A DNA stretch of 64,000 nt. It comes from SIG607 sp045605385. Lineage in GTDB: Bacteria; Bacillota; Clostridia; Oscillospirales; Acutalibacteraceae. The stretch is from the NCBI GenBank assembly GCA_045605385.1, contig JAZUPW010000012.1:62001-126000 (forward strand), given 5' to 3'. Both the position numbers and the translations under genes were made by a program. The notes under the pieces are model-generated. The model was given only the letters and a program-made list of their open reading frames with translations. It had not been told where the DNA came from and did not search any database. Shown here in pieces: positions 8,886 through 17,628 of this stretch. The number at the start of each line of letters is the position of its first letter. The first letter of the stretch is position 1.

Positions 8886-8898
8886 AAAGGTGTATTAA

Positions 8899-10164
8899 AT
8901 GAAAATAGGTATTTATTCTGTCAGCAGTCAGTCGGGAAGAGCATACCTTGCAGATATGCTGATGAAAGGACATAGTGTATATGGTTATGCAAGAACTTCG
9001 TCTCACGGGACAGAGTTTGTAAATGCAGTAAACCAAAACGGCGGAATTAGGCTGGAACGTCCTGTAAACTCAAATGGAGAAAGTAATACTTTTTTGAATT
9101 TTAATGACGACAGCTCGGTTGGTCATAGCCTAAAAGAATTGATTGATTATTCCGAGGTTATATTCCTTGCAGTTCCTTCGAACTATTTGCCCGAAACGGT
9201 ACAATTATTAAAGGATGCCGGAATAAAAGAAAAGAAAATCCCTCTTATAACAGCTCCGCCGCGTTCATTTGCAACTCCGTATTTATGGCAGACACTCGGT
9301 CATCTGTATCCAATAGTGTCTTTTTCTACTTGTCCGTACTCTTGTAAAGCACCTGCTGCAGGTGTAGCCTATATAAAGCGCAGAAAACGTACTTGGTTTG
9401 CTTCCTTTGAAGGAACTTTTACAAAAAAACAGATATCAGATATTAAGGCTTTATATCCGCAGGTAGTATTTAACTCTTCACCTCTTACCACAACCCTTGG
9501 TAACATAGGTGCGATTTTTCACCCTGCAACATATCTTTTGAATTACGAAGATATTTTAAAAGCGCAAACCGAGAACCGAATTTTCTCTTTTTATATGGAC
9601 GGTATTTATAAAAAATCCGATGTAGGCAGAACGCTTGAACAAATAGATCAAATACGTCTTGCTATTGCCGATAAATTGGGTGCTCAAACTTACGGTTTAG
9701 AAAATAAACCTAACGAAGAAGAATGGCAAGAACTTACAAAATCTCTTTATGATGAGAATATTGGTAATACTTCTGATCTTCATGCTTTACATAAACTTAG
9801 GCATGATGTTTTAAACAAAATAGGCAATGCGGTTGTATCATCTCAGCATTGGTTGGATTACACCTATGGTGTAAAGAGAATTCCGGGTGAAACACTCAGC
9901 GATGCAATTGGCCGTACTCCTACTTATCAAAAGAATTCGGTTCCGCAAAGCAGATATGTAACAGAGGATATACCAAGCAGCCTTGTGCCGCTTTCGGCTT
10001 TTGCCAAAAGATTAGGCATAGATTCAAAGGCTATGGATGATATTATCTCTTTATATGAAAGCAGGTATGAAAGGCCTGAGGGTGCGCAATGGCGTGATTT
10101 GGAAGGCTTTAGTACAGAGTATCTTATAGATTATTTAAACGGTTGTTTCTTTGAAGAAATTTAA
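8899..10164 (+). CDS. Opine dehydrogenase-like oxidoreductase
   Basis: A 421-residue protein with the two-domain build of the NAD/NADP octopine/nopaline dehydrogenase family: an N-terminal nucleotide-binding domain and, from about residue 195, a mostly helical substrate domain. The helical domain opens with GNIGAIFHP, where H208 matches the catalytic histidine of opine dehydrogenases. Known members reductively condense an amino acid with a 2-oxo acid to an N-(carboxyalkyl) amino acid. The dinucleotide loop is atypical (GIYSVSSQSGRAY instead of GxGxxG), so cofactor use is uncertain. It sits between the ATP-grasp genes and a B12-type mutase gene, which suggests that an opine is a building block of the surface polymer. 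A distant relative with another reductive role cannot be excluded. Confidence 0.65.
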   Translation: MKIGIYSVSSQSGRAYLADMLMKGHSVYGYARTSSHGTEFVNAVNQNGGIRLERPVNSNGESNTFLNFNDDSSVGHSLKELIDYSEVIFLAVPSNYLPETVQLLKDAGIKEKKIPLITAPPRSFATPYLWQTLGHLYPIVSFSTCPYSCKAPAAGVAYIKRRKRTWFASFEGTFTKKQISDIKALYPQVVFNSSPLTTTLGNIGAIFHPATYLLNYEDILKAQTENRIFSFYMDGIYKKSDVGRTLEQIDQIRLAIADKLGAQTYGLENKPNEEEWQELTKSLYDENIGNTSDLHALHKLRHDVLNKIGNAVVSSQHWLDYTYGVKRIPGETLSDAIGRTPTYQKNSVPQSRYVTEDIPSSLVPLSAFAKRLGIDSKAMDDIISLYESRYERPEGAQWRDLEGFSTEYLIDYLNGCFFEEI

Positions 10165-10182
10165 CAACGAAAGGATTTAGTT

Positions 10183-12042
10183 ATGAATCGTTTTTTCTTA
10201 GGTTTAACATTAGGTAATGACCCTCATACAGTGGGTATTTATAAAGCCGGTCGTATTGCCAAGCTCGGCGGTATAGAGTATGAGGTATTATCGCCGGATG
10301 ACACAGATGAACAAAAGCTTAATAGAATATCAGAATTGAATCCTGAGTTCTTAGGGCTTAGTTACCGTTTAAGCCCTGACAAAGCTGTTGAAGAACTCAA
10401 GAAATTTTTAAAGAAACTCGAAAATGCCGGATTGCTCAAAAATGACCAAAACAAAAAAATGAAGATTTGTTTTGCCGGACTCTTGCCTACTCTAAAGGCT
10501 GTACATAATTTGGGTTTAGACCAAAAATATTCAATTAAGCTTATGGGGTCTTATGAAAACCTCAGAAAAACTACCGAAAATACTGTTTCGTTTTTTGAGT
10601 TTAGCGAAAGCAAAGCAGAAGAAATAATAGAACTTATTTTAAGCGAGTCTAATCCTCCTCGAATTGAAATATTAGACCAGATTGCAAAAAAAGTTATAGA
10701 AAACGATGCCTATCTGCTTGAGCCTGCGTTACCTATTCCGAGTAACGAAGCACGGAAAAACTTTACGGTTAGAATGAGTGAGACCGATATTCCGGTTATT
10801 CGTTCTCATTTCGGTATTCCAAGCGATTCTATTCAGCCCACTATAGAAGGAATTATGAAGATAGCAGATGCCAGAGTTATAGACGAGCTTTCCTTAGGTT
10901 CATCAGATCTTTCTCAGCGATTTTTCGGAGACCCTAAGGCGTTCGAAGGCGTTAAAAACGACGGCGGTGTTCCTTATAAAACTAAAGCTGACCTTGTTGC
11001 GCTTAAAAGTGCGACTTTAAGAGGTAATTATCCCTCTATTAAGCCTTACTGTCATGTAAACGGAATACTTGATTTTGTGGACACCTGTCTTGAAACCGGA
11101 ATGCTTGTGGGCGCACATCAGGCAGTGCCGTTGTTCTGGTTCTCCGAGCTTGACGGCAGAGGCCCTATGACAGTAGATAATGCAATAGATGAACACAAAA
11201 AAGCAGTTTCATATTTAGTGGAAAAGGGAATCCCCACCGAAATGAATGATCCTAACCAGTGGTCTTCCCGCTATGCACACGATGCTGTTTTTGTTGCCGA
11301 TTATGCACTTATAGCTTCGGTTATGTATACTGCAAAATCTCCTGATATGATATTTCAAATGCAGTTTAATAAACCTGCAGATACAGGTGATTATGCCGAC
11401 CTTGCAAAAATGCTTGCTGCAAGAGAACTAATAGAAGAAGTCCGTCCTTTAGGAAATACAAGCAGAATATATATCGAGACCCGTGCTGGTATTGAGCATT
11501 TCAGTACTGATCTTAATCGAGCAAAGCTTCAATTGGCAAGAAGTACTATGCTGCAAATGCTTTTAAATCCTTCTATAATTCACCTTGTAAGCTATTGCGA
11601 GGCTGATCATGCAGCTACCCCTGACGATGTAATAGAAAGCTCTAAGATTCTAAGAACGGCAGTTAGAATGTTTAAGGAAAATGAAACCGACATACGTGCG
11701 GCAGCAAATCATCCTTTTGTTCAAAAACGCAAGCAGGAGCTTAAAGAAGAAGCATGGTATTTGCTTGATATTATAGGAAAATTAGCTACAGATGGCGAAT
11801 TCTATACCCGCGAAAATGCTGCACATTTTCTGTCGGACACAAAAGCGCTTCAATTAGCAATGAAATATCGAATTATGGCGGCTCCCGGTATTTCTGCCGC
11901 AAATTATACATGCCACGAAATGATGACACATGCGGGTAAATTTGGTGAGATAAACTGCTACCGCAATTGGAATGATGTTATTCCGATGACCGAAAAAGAG
12001 CGCCTTGATATGCTTAAACTCTATATGGAGGATGAAAAATGA
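10183..12042 (+). CDS. B12-binding domain fused to TIM-barrel mutase-like domain (glutamate-mutase-like layout)
   Basis: 619 residues. The N-terminal 130 residues look like a cobalamin-binding domain: DPHTVG (13-18) matches the DxHxxG motif whose histidine ligates cobalt, followed by a Ser/Leu element near 60-63 and a glycine segment near 98-100. Residues from about 190 to the end look like an alpha/beta barrel with no PLP-binding signature that I can see. The total length is close to the sum of the small and large subunits of glutamate (methylaspartate) mutase, so a fused carbon-skeleton mutase is a fair reading. The reaction is not established. The gene ends by overlapping the next start (ATGA), so it belongs to the ligase operon. 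Confidence 0.6.
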   Translation: MNRFFLGLTLGNDPHTVGIYKAGRIAKLGGIEYEVLSPDDTDEQKLNRISELNPEFLGLSYRLSPDKAVEELKKFLKKLENAGLLKNDQNKKMKICFAGLLPTLKAVHNLGLDQKYSIKLMGSYENLRKTTENTVSFFEFSESKAEEIIELILSESNPPRIEILDQIAKKVIENDAYLLEPALPIPSNEARKNFTVRMSETDIPVIRSHFGIPSDSIQPTIEGIMKIADARVIDELSLGSSDLSQRFFGDPKAFEGVKNDGGVPYKTKADLVALKSATLRGNYPSIKPYCHVNGILDFVDTCLETGMLVGAHQAVPLFWFSELDGRGPMTVDNAIDEHKKAVSYLVEKGIPTEMNDPNQWSSRYAHDAVFVADYALIASVMYTAKSPDMIFQMQFNKPADTGDYADLAKMLAARELIEEVRPLGNTSRIYIETRAGIEHFSTDLNRAKLQLARSTMLQMLLNPSIIHLVSYCEADHAATPDDVIESSKILRTAVRMFKENETDIRAAANHPFVQKRKQELKEEAWYLLDIIGKLATDGEFYTRENAAHFLSDTKALQLAMKYRIMAAPGISAANYTCHEMMTHAGKFGEINCYRNWNDVIPMTEKERLDMLKLYMEDEK

Positions 12043-13118
12043 GAGCTTCGATGAAAAGAATTTTAGTTTTATCTGATTTGGGTGGTTTTATAAGGCTTTT
12101 AACAAGTGAGAAAAAGGCTTTAAAAAGAATTCCGTCCTTAAAGAAAGTATCTGTTTTTAAACGACTTTCCTGCCTTTTAAGCGGATTTAATTCAGACAAG
12201 ATTGTTTTCTACGACTTTGACAAATACGACAAAAAGCTTTATATTAACGATTATGAACGCTTTCAAATATGTGAACGTCTTTGCGGAGAGTCTTGGTATA
12301 TTGCTAATGATAAACTTATTTTTGAACGGTTGTTTAAAAATAAGGTTGCAATGGTTAGCAGTATCGGACACATATTAAACGGTATATTTTATAAGGAAGA
12401 TGAAAATTGCGCCATAAATAGCTTTGAAGATTTGTATGATGAAATACTTGCTAGTGGAAAAAGTGTGTTCTTAAAACCGCGAGACGGCGGAAGCGGACGC
12501 GGAATACTTAAAGTATGTGCCGAAAATGATGGCGTTACTTGTGAAAACATAAAATATAATAAGTCTTCTTTTGCAAAATTTTTGAAAAAACTCAACAATT
12601 ATATTGTTCAGTGGCAATTTGTTCAAACTGGTTTTTCTAACGAAATTTCGCCTTATTCGCTTAATTCCATTCGCGTGGTTACCTTGCTTGACCCTGATAC
12701 CTATGAGCCGTTTGTAATGCAGGCTTTTCACCGTTTCGCAAGAGAAGGCGGGCATTTGGATAATGTTGCCTCGGGTGGTGTGTTTGCTCCTATTGATGTT
12801 GAAGACGGTCGTTTACATAAGCTTAGACAGTATCCGGTTACCGGAAAAAAGATCTATTACGAAAAACATCCTGATACAGGTGTTTTGGTTGAGGGTGTTA
12901 AAATTCCTTACTGGGATAAAATTTGTAAAACAGTTATAGATTTGCATAAACAGTTACCGTTTTATAAAATTTGCGGTTGGGATGTAATTCTCACGGGTGA
13001 CGGTGAAATTGTAATTCAGGAGCTTAACTATAATCCCGATACCTATGTAGGACAGATGGATACACCGGCGCTCTTAGATAAAAACACAAAAAGATTTTAT
13101 GATGCATTTATAAAATAA
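12039..13118 (+). CDS. Sugar-transfer-associated ATP-grasp protein 1
   Basis: 359 residues of the ATPgrasp_ST type. Seen in order are the nucleotide loop FLKPRDGGSGRG, the arginine-bearing SLNSIRVVTL, the DNVASGG turn, the HPDTG motif, and the final GWDV...IQELNYN metal site. The family was predicted from gene neighbourhoods to form amide bonds in surface polysaccharide or peptide synthesis. The N-terminal 100 residues are a family-specific lead-in domain. The ATG overlaps the stop of the B12 protein by four bases, with GGAGG before it. It is the first of four tandem paralogues, which are diverged enough that each probably has its own substrate. Confidence 0.82.
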   Translation: MRASMKRILVLSDLGGFIRLLTSEKKALKRIPSLKKVSVFKRLSCLLSGFNSDKIVFYDFDKYDKKLYINDYERFQICERLCGESWYIANDKLIFERLFKNKVAMVSSIGHILNGIFYKEDENCAINSFEDLYDEILASGKSVFLKPRDGGSGRGILKVCAENDGVTCENIKYNKSSFAKFLKKLNNYIVQWQFVQTGFSNEISPYSLNSIRVVTLLDPDTYEPFVMQAFHRFAREGGHLDNVASGGVFAPIDVEDGRLHKLRQYPVTGKKIYYEKHPDTGVLVEGVKIPYWDKICKTVIDLHKQLPFYKICGWDVILTGDGEIVIQELNYNPDTYVGQMDTPALLDKNTKRFYDAFIK

Positions 13119-13137
13119 GAAAGCAGGTTTAACAGCT

Positions 13138-14202
13138 TTGAATAGGATTAAAAGTTTTATATACAGTCTTTTTTTGAAGTATCATTGGCTTCATTTAACC
13201 AAGATTCTTAAAACAAGAATGAAGAAGAATTCACCAAAAAATATATTGAGTAAAGAACAGAAAACAAAAATCCAATCTTTTTGGGCGCCTTATACTAAAG
13301 TGAATACACTTTCTCATAATTTTTATACCGACAAAACCAAAACTTTTGACGAAAAAATTATACCTAATGAAGTGTTTGATTGTAAGATAGAACCTTATTT
13401 TAATCCGCATAGAATAGGCGAGGTCTTAGACAATAAATGCCTTTATGCACAATTATTTTCTGGATTTCTACAGCCCAAGACCGTTGTTAAAAGAATGGGT
13501 ACAATATGGCTTGATGCGGATATGAATGTCATAGACAGAGCAAAAGCTATAAAAGTTATTCTTGAAAAACAGGCGGTGTTTATAAAAGCTGCCTGCGAAT
13601 CTATGGGCGGCGAGGGAGTAGCCTACATCGATTGTCTTAAAGAAAACGCAGCAAAAAGTATTGACTCGGCAATCAAAAAAATCAAGGGCGACATAATTGT
13701 TCAGCTTCCCGTGAAGCAGCACGAAAAAATGTCAGCAATTAATAGCAGCAGCGTCAATACTATTCGAGTATTAACATTATTGGAAAACAGCGGTGTTTCA
13801 AAAATTTCTACGGTTGTCAGAATGGGCGCCGGCGGTTCAAAAGTAGATAACGCAGGTCAGGGCGGAATTTCTTGCGGTGTTAAAGACAACGGTAAATTAA
13901 AAAAATTTGCTTACACAAAACCCGGTGAAAGAATCGAAATGCATCCTGACAGCAATTTGGTTTTTGAAGATTATGAAATTCCTTCGTATGAAGAAGCAGT
14001 AGAATTTTGTAAAAAAGCTCATCTGCGAGTGCCGCAATTTAGATTGGTATCTTGGGATATTGCTATTAACGAAAGCGCTGAACCGTTAATGATAGAGGCT
14101 AATTTATATCGTGGCGGTCTTACTATTCATCAGCTTAATAACGGCGGAGTCTTCGGTGAACGTACAGAGGATGTCTTAAAAGAAGTGTTTTTGAAAAAGT
14201 AA
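13138..14202 (+). CDS. Sugar-transfer-associated ATP-grasp protein 2
   Basis: 354 residues, the same family as its neighbours. It shows IKAACESMGGEGV (nucleotide loop), SSVNTIRVLTL, VDNAGQGGISCG, MHPDS, then SWDIAINE...LMIEANLYRGG. The start is TTG at 13138, with AGGTTT upstream; no better-placed ATG exists before the conserved core. The lysine-rich N-terminus precedes a roughly 90-residue variable region. It may take a different amino acid or acceptor from copies 1, 3 and 4; nothing in the sequence identifies it. Confidence 0.82.
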   Translation: MNRIKSFIYSLFLKYHWLHLTKILKTRMKKNSPKNILSKEQKTKIQSFWAPYTKVNTLSHNFYTDKTKTFDEKIIPNEVFDCKIEPYFNPHRIGEVLDNKCLYAQLFSGFLQPKTVVKRMGTIWLDADMNVIDRAKAIKVILEKQAVFIKAACESMGGEGVAYIDCLKENAAKSIDSAIKKIKGDIIVQLPVKQHEKMSAINSSSVNTIRVLTLLENSGVSKISTVVRMGAGGSKVDNAGQGGISCGVKDNGKLKKFAYTKPGERIEMHPDSNLVFEDYEIPSYEEAVEFCKKAHLRVPQFRLVSWDIAINESAEPLMIEANLYRGGLTIHQLNNGGVFGERTEDVLKEVFLKK

Positions 14203-14219
14203 TTTTAGGAGAGAGTGTT

Positions 14220-15275
14220 TTGATAAGCAGGTTTAGAAATTATTTTAAAAAAACTGCAATAGGAAAGCTTTTTTGGCGTAAGCGGCTGATTACCAGAGCA
14301 AAAGGGGTTATAAAACAATTTAAAGGTGAGCAGTTTGTTTCTGATGAAGCTTTAATAAATGATCTTGTTGATTTAACAATGAATACTACATTTAAAATGG
14401 AAGAGTATTTTTTGTACAATTTCAGCGAAAAAACAACGGAAGAAAGAAATGCGTTTGCCTCTGATAAGGAGAGAATTATCTTTTCGGAAAAAGTAAATCC
14501 TGTTGAATATAGACAAGTTTTTAACGATAAGGTAATGACTTATAAATATTTTAAAGATTTTTATAAAAGAAAAATTTGCTATATACATAATGATTTCCAA
14601 AAAGATTTAAAAGAGTTTAGCGAGTTTTTAAAAACGGCAAAGGACAAATTTATTGTAAAAACTCTTGATGGCTCGTTTGGTAAAGGTGTAAAAATTTATA
14701 CTGTTAATGAAAATGATACACCGTCAGACCTACTTAAGAGTATTTATGCTGAATATAATTGTAATTTAATTATCGAGGAAGTAATTAAACAATCGCCTGA
14801 AATGGCAAAATTCCATCCTTCTTCTGTTAATACAGTAAGAATGCCTACTATTTGTTATAACGATTCTACTAAGGTTATTCATCCGTTTTTCAGAGTCGGC
14901 AGAGGAAATTCAGTTGTGGATAACGCAGGCGCGGGCGGTATAATTTGCGCTGTAGATGTTGATACAGGTTTAATTATTGCTGCAGCCGATGAATTTGGCA
15001 AGAAATATGAGGTTCACCCCGAAACAAAGCAACAATTAGTTGGATTTAAGATTCCTTATTGGAATGAAGCTGTAGAATTTGCAAAAGAGTTGGCGCAGGT
15101 ATTGCCTGATAATGTGTATTCGTCTTGGGATATTGCCTTAACCGATAACGGATGGGTAATGGTAGAAGGTAATTACCGCGGTCAGTTTGTTTGGCAAATC
15201 CCTACTCAAGTGGGATTTAAAAAGGAATTAGAATTAATTTTACAACAAATAAGTCATAAGGGTGATAATATATGA
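14220..15275 (+). CDS. Sugar-transfer-associated ATP-grasp protein 3
   Basis: 351 residues. The core motifs are IVKTLDGSFGKGV (nucleotide loop), SSVNTVRMPTI, FRVGRGNSVVDNAGAGG, the VHPET segment, SSWDIALTDNG and MVEGNYRGQ. It starts with TTG at 14220, supported by AGGAGAG about seven bases upstream. It overlaps the fourth copy by four bases (ATGA). Its glycine loop and final metal-site segment differ from copies 1 and 2, which argues for an old duplication followed by specialisation rather than recent amplification. Confidence 0.82.
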   Translation: MISRFRNYFKKTAIGKLFWRKRLITRAKGVIKQFKGEQFVSDEALINDLVDLTMNTTFKMEEYFLYNFSEKTTEERNAFASDKERIIFSEKVNPVEYRQVFNDKVMTYKYFKDFYKRKICYIHNDFQKDLKEFSEFLKTAKDKFIVKTLDGSFGKGVKIYTVNENDTPSDLLKSIYAEYNCNLIIEEVIKQSPEMAKFHPSSVNTVRMPTICYNDSTKVIHPFFRVGRGNSVVDNAGAGGIICAVDVDTGLIIAAADEFGKKYEVHPETKQQLVGFKIPYWNEAVEFAKELAQVLPDNVYSSWDIALTDNGWVMVEGNYRGQFVWQIPTQVGFKKELELILQQISHKGDNI

Positions 15276-16339
15276 GTTTGGTTGGTTTTCTTTACACTTC
15301 TTTGCCTAAACTTCAAAAAATTTATTTAAACGGTTATGTTAAAAGGTTGCATCGCAACGCTTTTAATAAACTTGCAAAGAGCGGCATAGAACATAAAAAA
15401 CTATCTAAAGAACAGAAAAGACAAGTGGATGAATTATGGAAAGGCAAAGTAACCGATTACTCAACTCACGAACTTGTACTTTCTGCAACCGGCAACTTCG
15501 ATCCAAAAGTATGCTCGATGAAGCTGTTAAGAACAGAAATAGAATATATTTTAAACAATCAAAAGTTCAATGTTGCTTGGGCAGACAAAAATTATATAAA
15601 CCGTTTTCTTCCTGATATTAAATTCCCTCATGCATTTGTACATAATATATCCGGTGCTTTTTATGATGAGAATTATAAACTTATAACAAAGGAACAAGCA
15701 TTTGAACTAATATCAAAAAGAGAAAAGTTTATAATTAAAAAATCTTATGACAGTATGGGCGGAAGTAATATAGAGTTGGGCAAAAACGGCGATAATATCG
15801 AAAAACTACTTTCTAAGTTCAAAAAAGATTATGTTATACAGGATTTGCTTGAGCAGTGCGATATGTTTAAAAAATTCAGTCCGGCTTCTGTAAACGTTAT
15901 GCGAATAATAACCCTACGTATAGGTAACGAAATCTTTGTTGTTAACGCCGCTTTCCGTGCAGGAACCGGTGGCGCTATAACTGATAACTATGTGAGTGAA
16001 GACGGAAAAGGGATGATCATTATAGGTATTAATCCTGATGGTACTCTCAAAGAAAAAGGTTATTATTCCTGCGGCGAAACAACTGATACGCTTTTTGGAA
16101 ATCTAAAGTTCGGTGGTATGGAAATACCTAATTATCACAAGGCAGTTGAGCTTGTTAAAAAGGGACAGGAACAGCTTGCATATTTTGGCTTGGTAGGTTG
16201 GGATGTTGTGATAGATAAGGATTTAGAACCTGTTATTATGGAGTATAATATCAAAAAAGCAGGTGGTATTTATTATCAATGGGTAAATGGCTCATTGTTC
16301 GGCGATAAAACTGAAGAAATAGTAAAACTCTTATCTTAA
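15272..16339 (+). CDS. Sugar-transfer-associated ATP-grasp protein 4
   Basis: 355 residues, the last of the four tandem paralogues. Visible are IIKKSYDSMGGSNI (nucleotide loop), ASVNVMRIITL, FRAGTGGAITDN, and VGWDVVIDKD with VIMEYNIKKAGG at the C-terminal metal site. It lacks the HPDTG element between the DN turn and the GWD motif (it reads SCGETTDTLFG there), a difference from copies 1-3 that may mark a changed acceptor site. The ATG start at 15272 is coupled to the previous stop, with AAGGGTG before it. The sugar-polymer glycosyltransferase genes begin 20 bases downstream. Confidence 0.82.
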   Translation: MSLVGFLYTSLPKLQKIYLNGYVKRLHRNAFNKLAKSGIEHKKLSKEQKRQVDELWKGKVTDYSTHELVLSATGNFDPKVCSMKLLRTEIEYILNNQKFNVAWADKNYINRFLPDIKFPHAFVHNISGAFYDENYKLITKEQAFELISKREKFIIKKSYDSMGGSNIELGKNGDNIEKLLSKFKKDYVIQDLLEQCDMFKKFSPASVNVMRIITLRIGNEIFVVNAAFRAGTGGAITDNYVSEDGKGMIIIGINPDGTLKEKGYYSCGETTDTLFGNLKFGGMEIPNYHKAVELVKKGQEQLAYFGLVGWDVVIDKDLEPVIMEYNIKKAGGIYYQWVNGSLFGDKTEEIVKLLS

Positions 16340-16359
16340 TTATAAAAGGTAAATTGATT

Positions 16360-17628
16360 ATGAAACTTTTAAAACTTTCTCCTTATTGCTACCCTGAACA
16401 GATAGCAAGCAGCCATCTTTCAAAGGACCTTAATGAAGCTTATTTGAAGGAAGGCATTAAAAACGAAATATTTTGTCCTACTCCATGCCGTGGCATTGAT
16501 GAGGAAACAAGAAAAAAGTATAAAAAGATAAAGTACGAAGAGCGTCATAACGGTCTTACGGTTATTCACCGTTTTTCTATGTTCAAAGAGGGTAAAAATC
16601 CTATTCTTCGCGCTGCTCGTTATGTGCTTGTAAATATCTTGCAGTATTTTAAAGGCTCTAAGGCAGAGGATATTGATATCGTTTATGGCGCAAGTACACC
16701 GCCGACTCAGGGTGTTTTGTGTGCGCTTACTGCTAAAAAGCTTTCTAAACGCTATAAAAAAAGAGTGCCTTTTGTTTTTAATCTTCAGGATATTTTTCCC
16801 GATTCGCTAATTCATACGGGGCTTACCAAAAAAGGCTCGCTGATTTGGAAAATAGGCAGAAAGATTGAGGATTATACGTATAAAAACGCTGATGTTATAA
16901 TAGTTATTTCCGAAGGCTTTAAGCGTAACATTATGGCAAAGGGTGTACCTGAAGAGAAAATTGTTGTTATACCTAACTGGGTAGATGAAAATCAGGTTGT
17001 ATACGTAGAACGTGATAAAAACCCGCTTTTTGACAAGTATAACCTTGATAGAGAAAAGTTCTATATTTGCTATAGTGGTAATATCGGCCATACGCAAAAC
17101 CTAAATTTACTTGTTGACGCGGCGGCAAAATTAAAGGATAATAAGGATATAGGTTTTGTTATAATAGGCGAGGGCGCTGAAAAAGAGAAGTTAGAGCAAC
17201 GAGTAAAGGAAGAAAATCTTACTAATGTAACATTGCTTCCTTTTCAGGATTACAGCGATATTGCCTATGTTTTCAGTCTTGGCGATATGGGATTGTTAAT
17301 ATCTAAAAAGGGTGTAGGTAATAACTCTGTTCCAAGCAAAACCTGGAGTATTATGTCGGCTTCGCGCCCTGTGCTTGCTTCTTTTGATAAGGGTAGCGAT
17401 ATTGATGAAGTAATAAACGATATCGGTTGCGGCATTTGTGTAGATGCCGATGACTGCGATGCGCTTGTTAACGAAATTCTAACCGCTTACCAAAATAAAG
17501 AAGCCCTTGCTGAAATGGGTAAAAAGGGCCGAGAGTATATAGAAAACTTTGCCAATAAAGCAAAATGCACAGGTCAGTACGTAGAAATCTTGAAAGGTGC
17601 GATAGCTACTAATGAAAAGAATGCTTAA
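16360..17628 (+). CDS. Glycosyltransferase family 4 protein (WbuB-like)
   Basis: A 422-residue GT-B retaining glycosyltransferase. The N-terminal domain carries the SPYCYPEQIASSHLSKDL motif typical of WbuB/WcaI-like enzymes. The C-terminal domain has the YSGNIGHTQNLNLLVDA nucleotide-sugar-binding segment and a conserved region near VPSKTWSIMSASRPV. It adds one sugar to the lipid-linked repeat at the cytoplasmic membrane face; donor and acceptor cannot be told from sequence. I use ATG at 16360 rather than the TTG six bases upstream because AAAGGT is better spaced. It overlaps the acetyltransferase gene by 17 bases. Confidence 0.88.
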   Translation: MKLLKLSPYCYPEQIASSHLSKDLNEAYLKEGIKNEIFCPTPCRGIDEETRKKYKKIKYEERHNGLTVIHRFSMFKEGKNPILRAARYVLVNILQYFKGSKAEDIDIVYGASTPPTQGVLCALTAKKLSKRYKKRVPFVFNLQDIFPDSLIHTGLTKKGSLIWKIGRKIEDYTYKNADVIIVISEGFKRNIMAKGVPEEKIVVIPNWVDENQVVYVERDKNPLFDKYNLDREKFYICYSGNIGHTQNLNLLVDAAAKLKDNKDIGFVIIGEGAEKEKLEQRVKEENLTNVTLLPFQDYSDIAYVFSLGDMGLLISKKGVGNNSVPSKTWSIMSASRPVLASFDKGSDIDEVINDIGCGICVDADDCDALVNEILTAYQNKEALAEMGKKGREYIENFANKAKCTGQYVEILKGAIATNEKNA

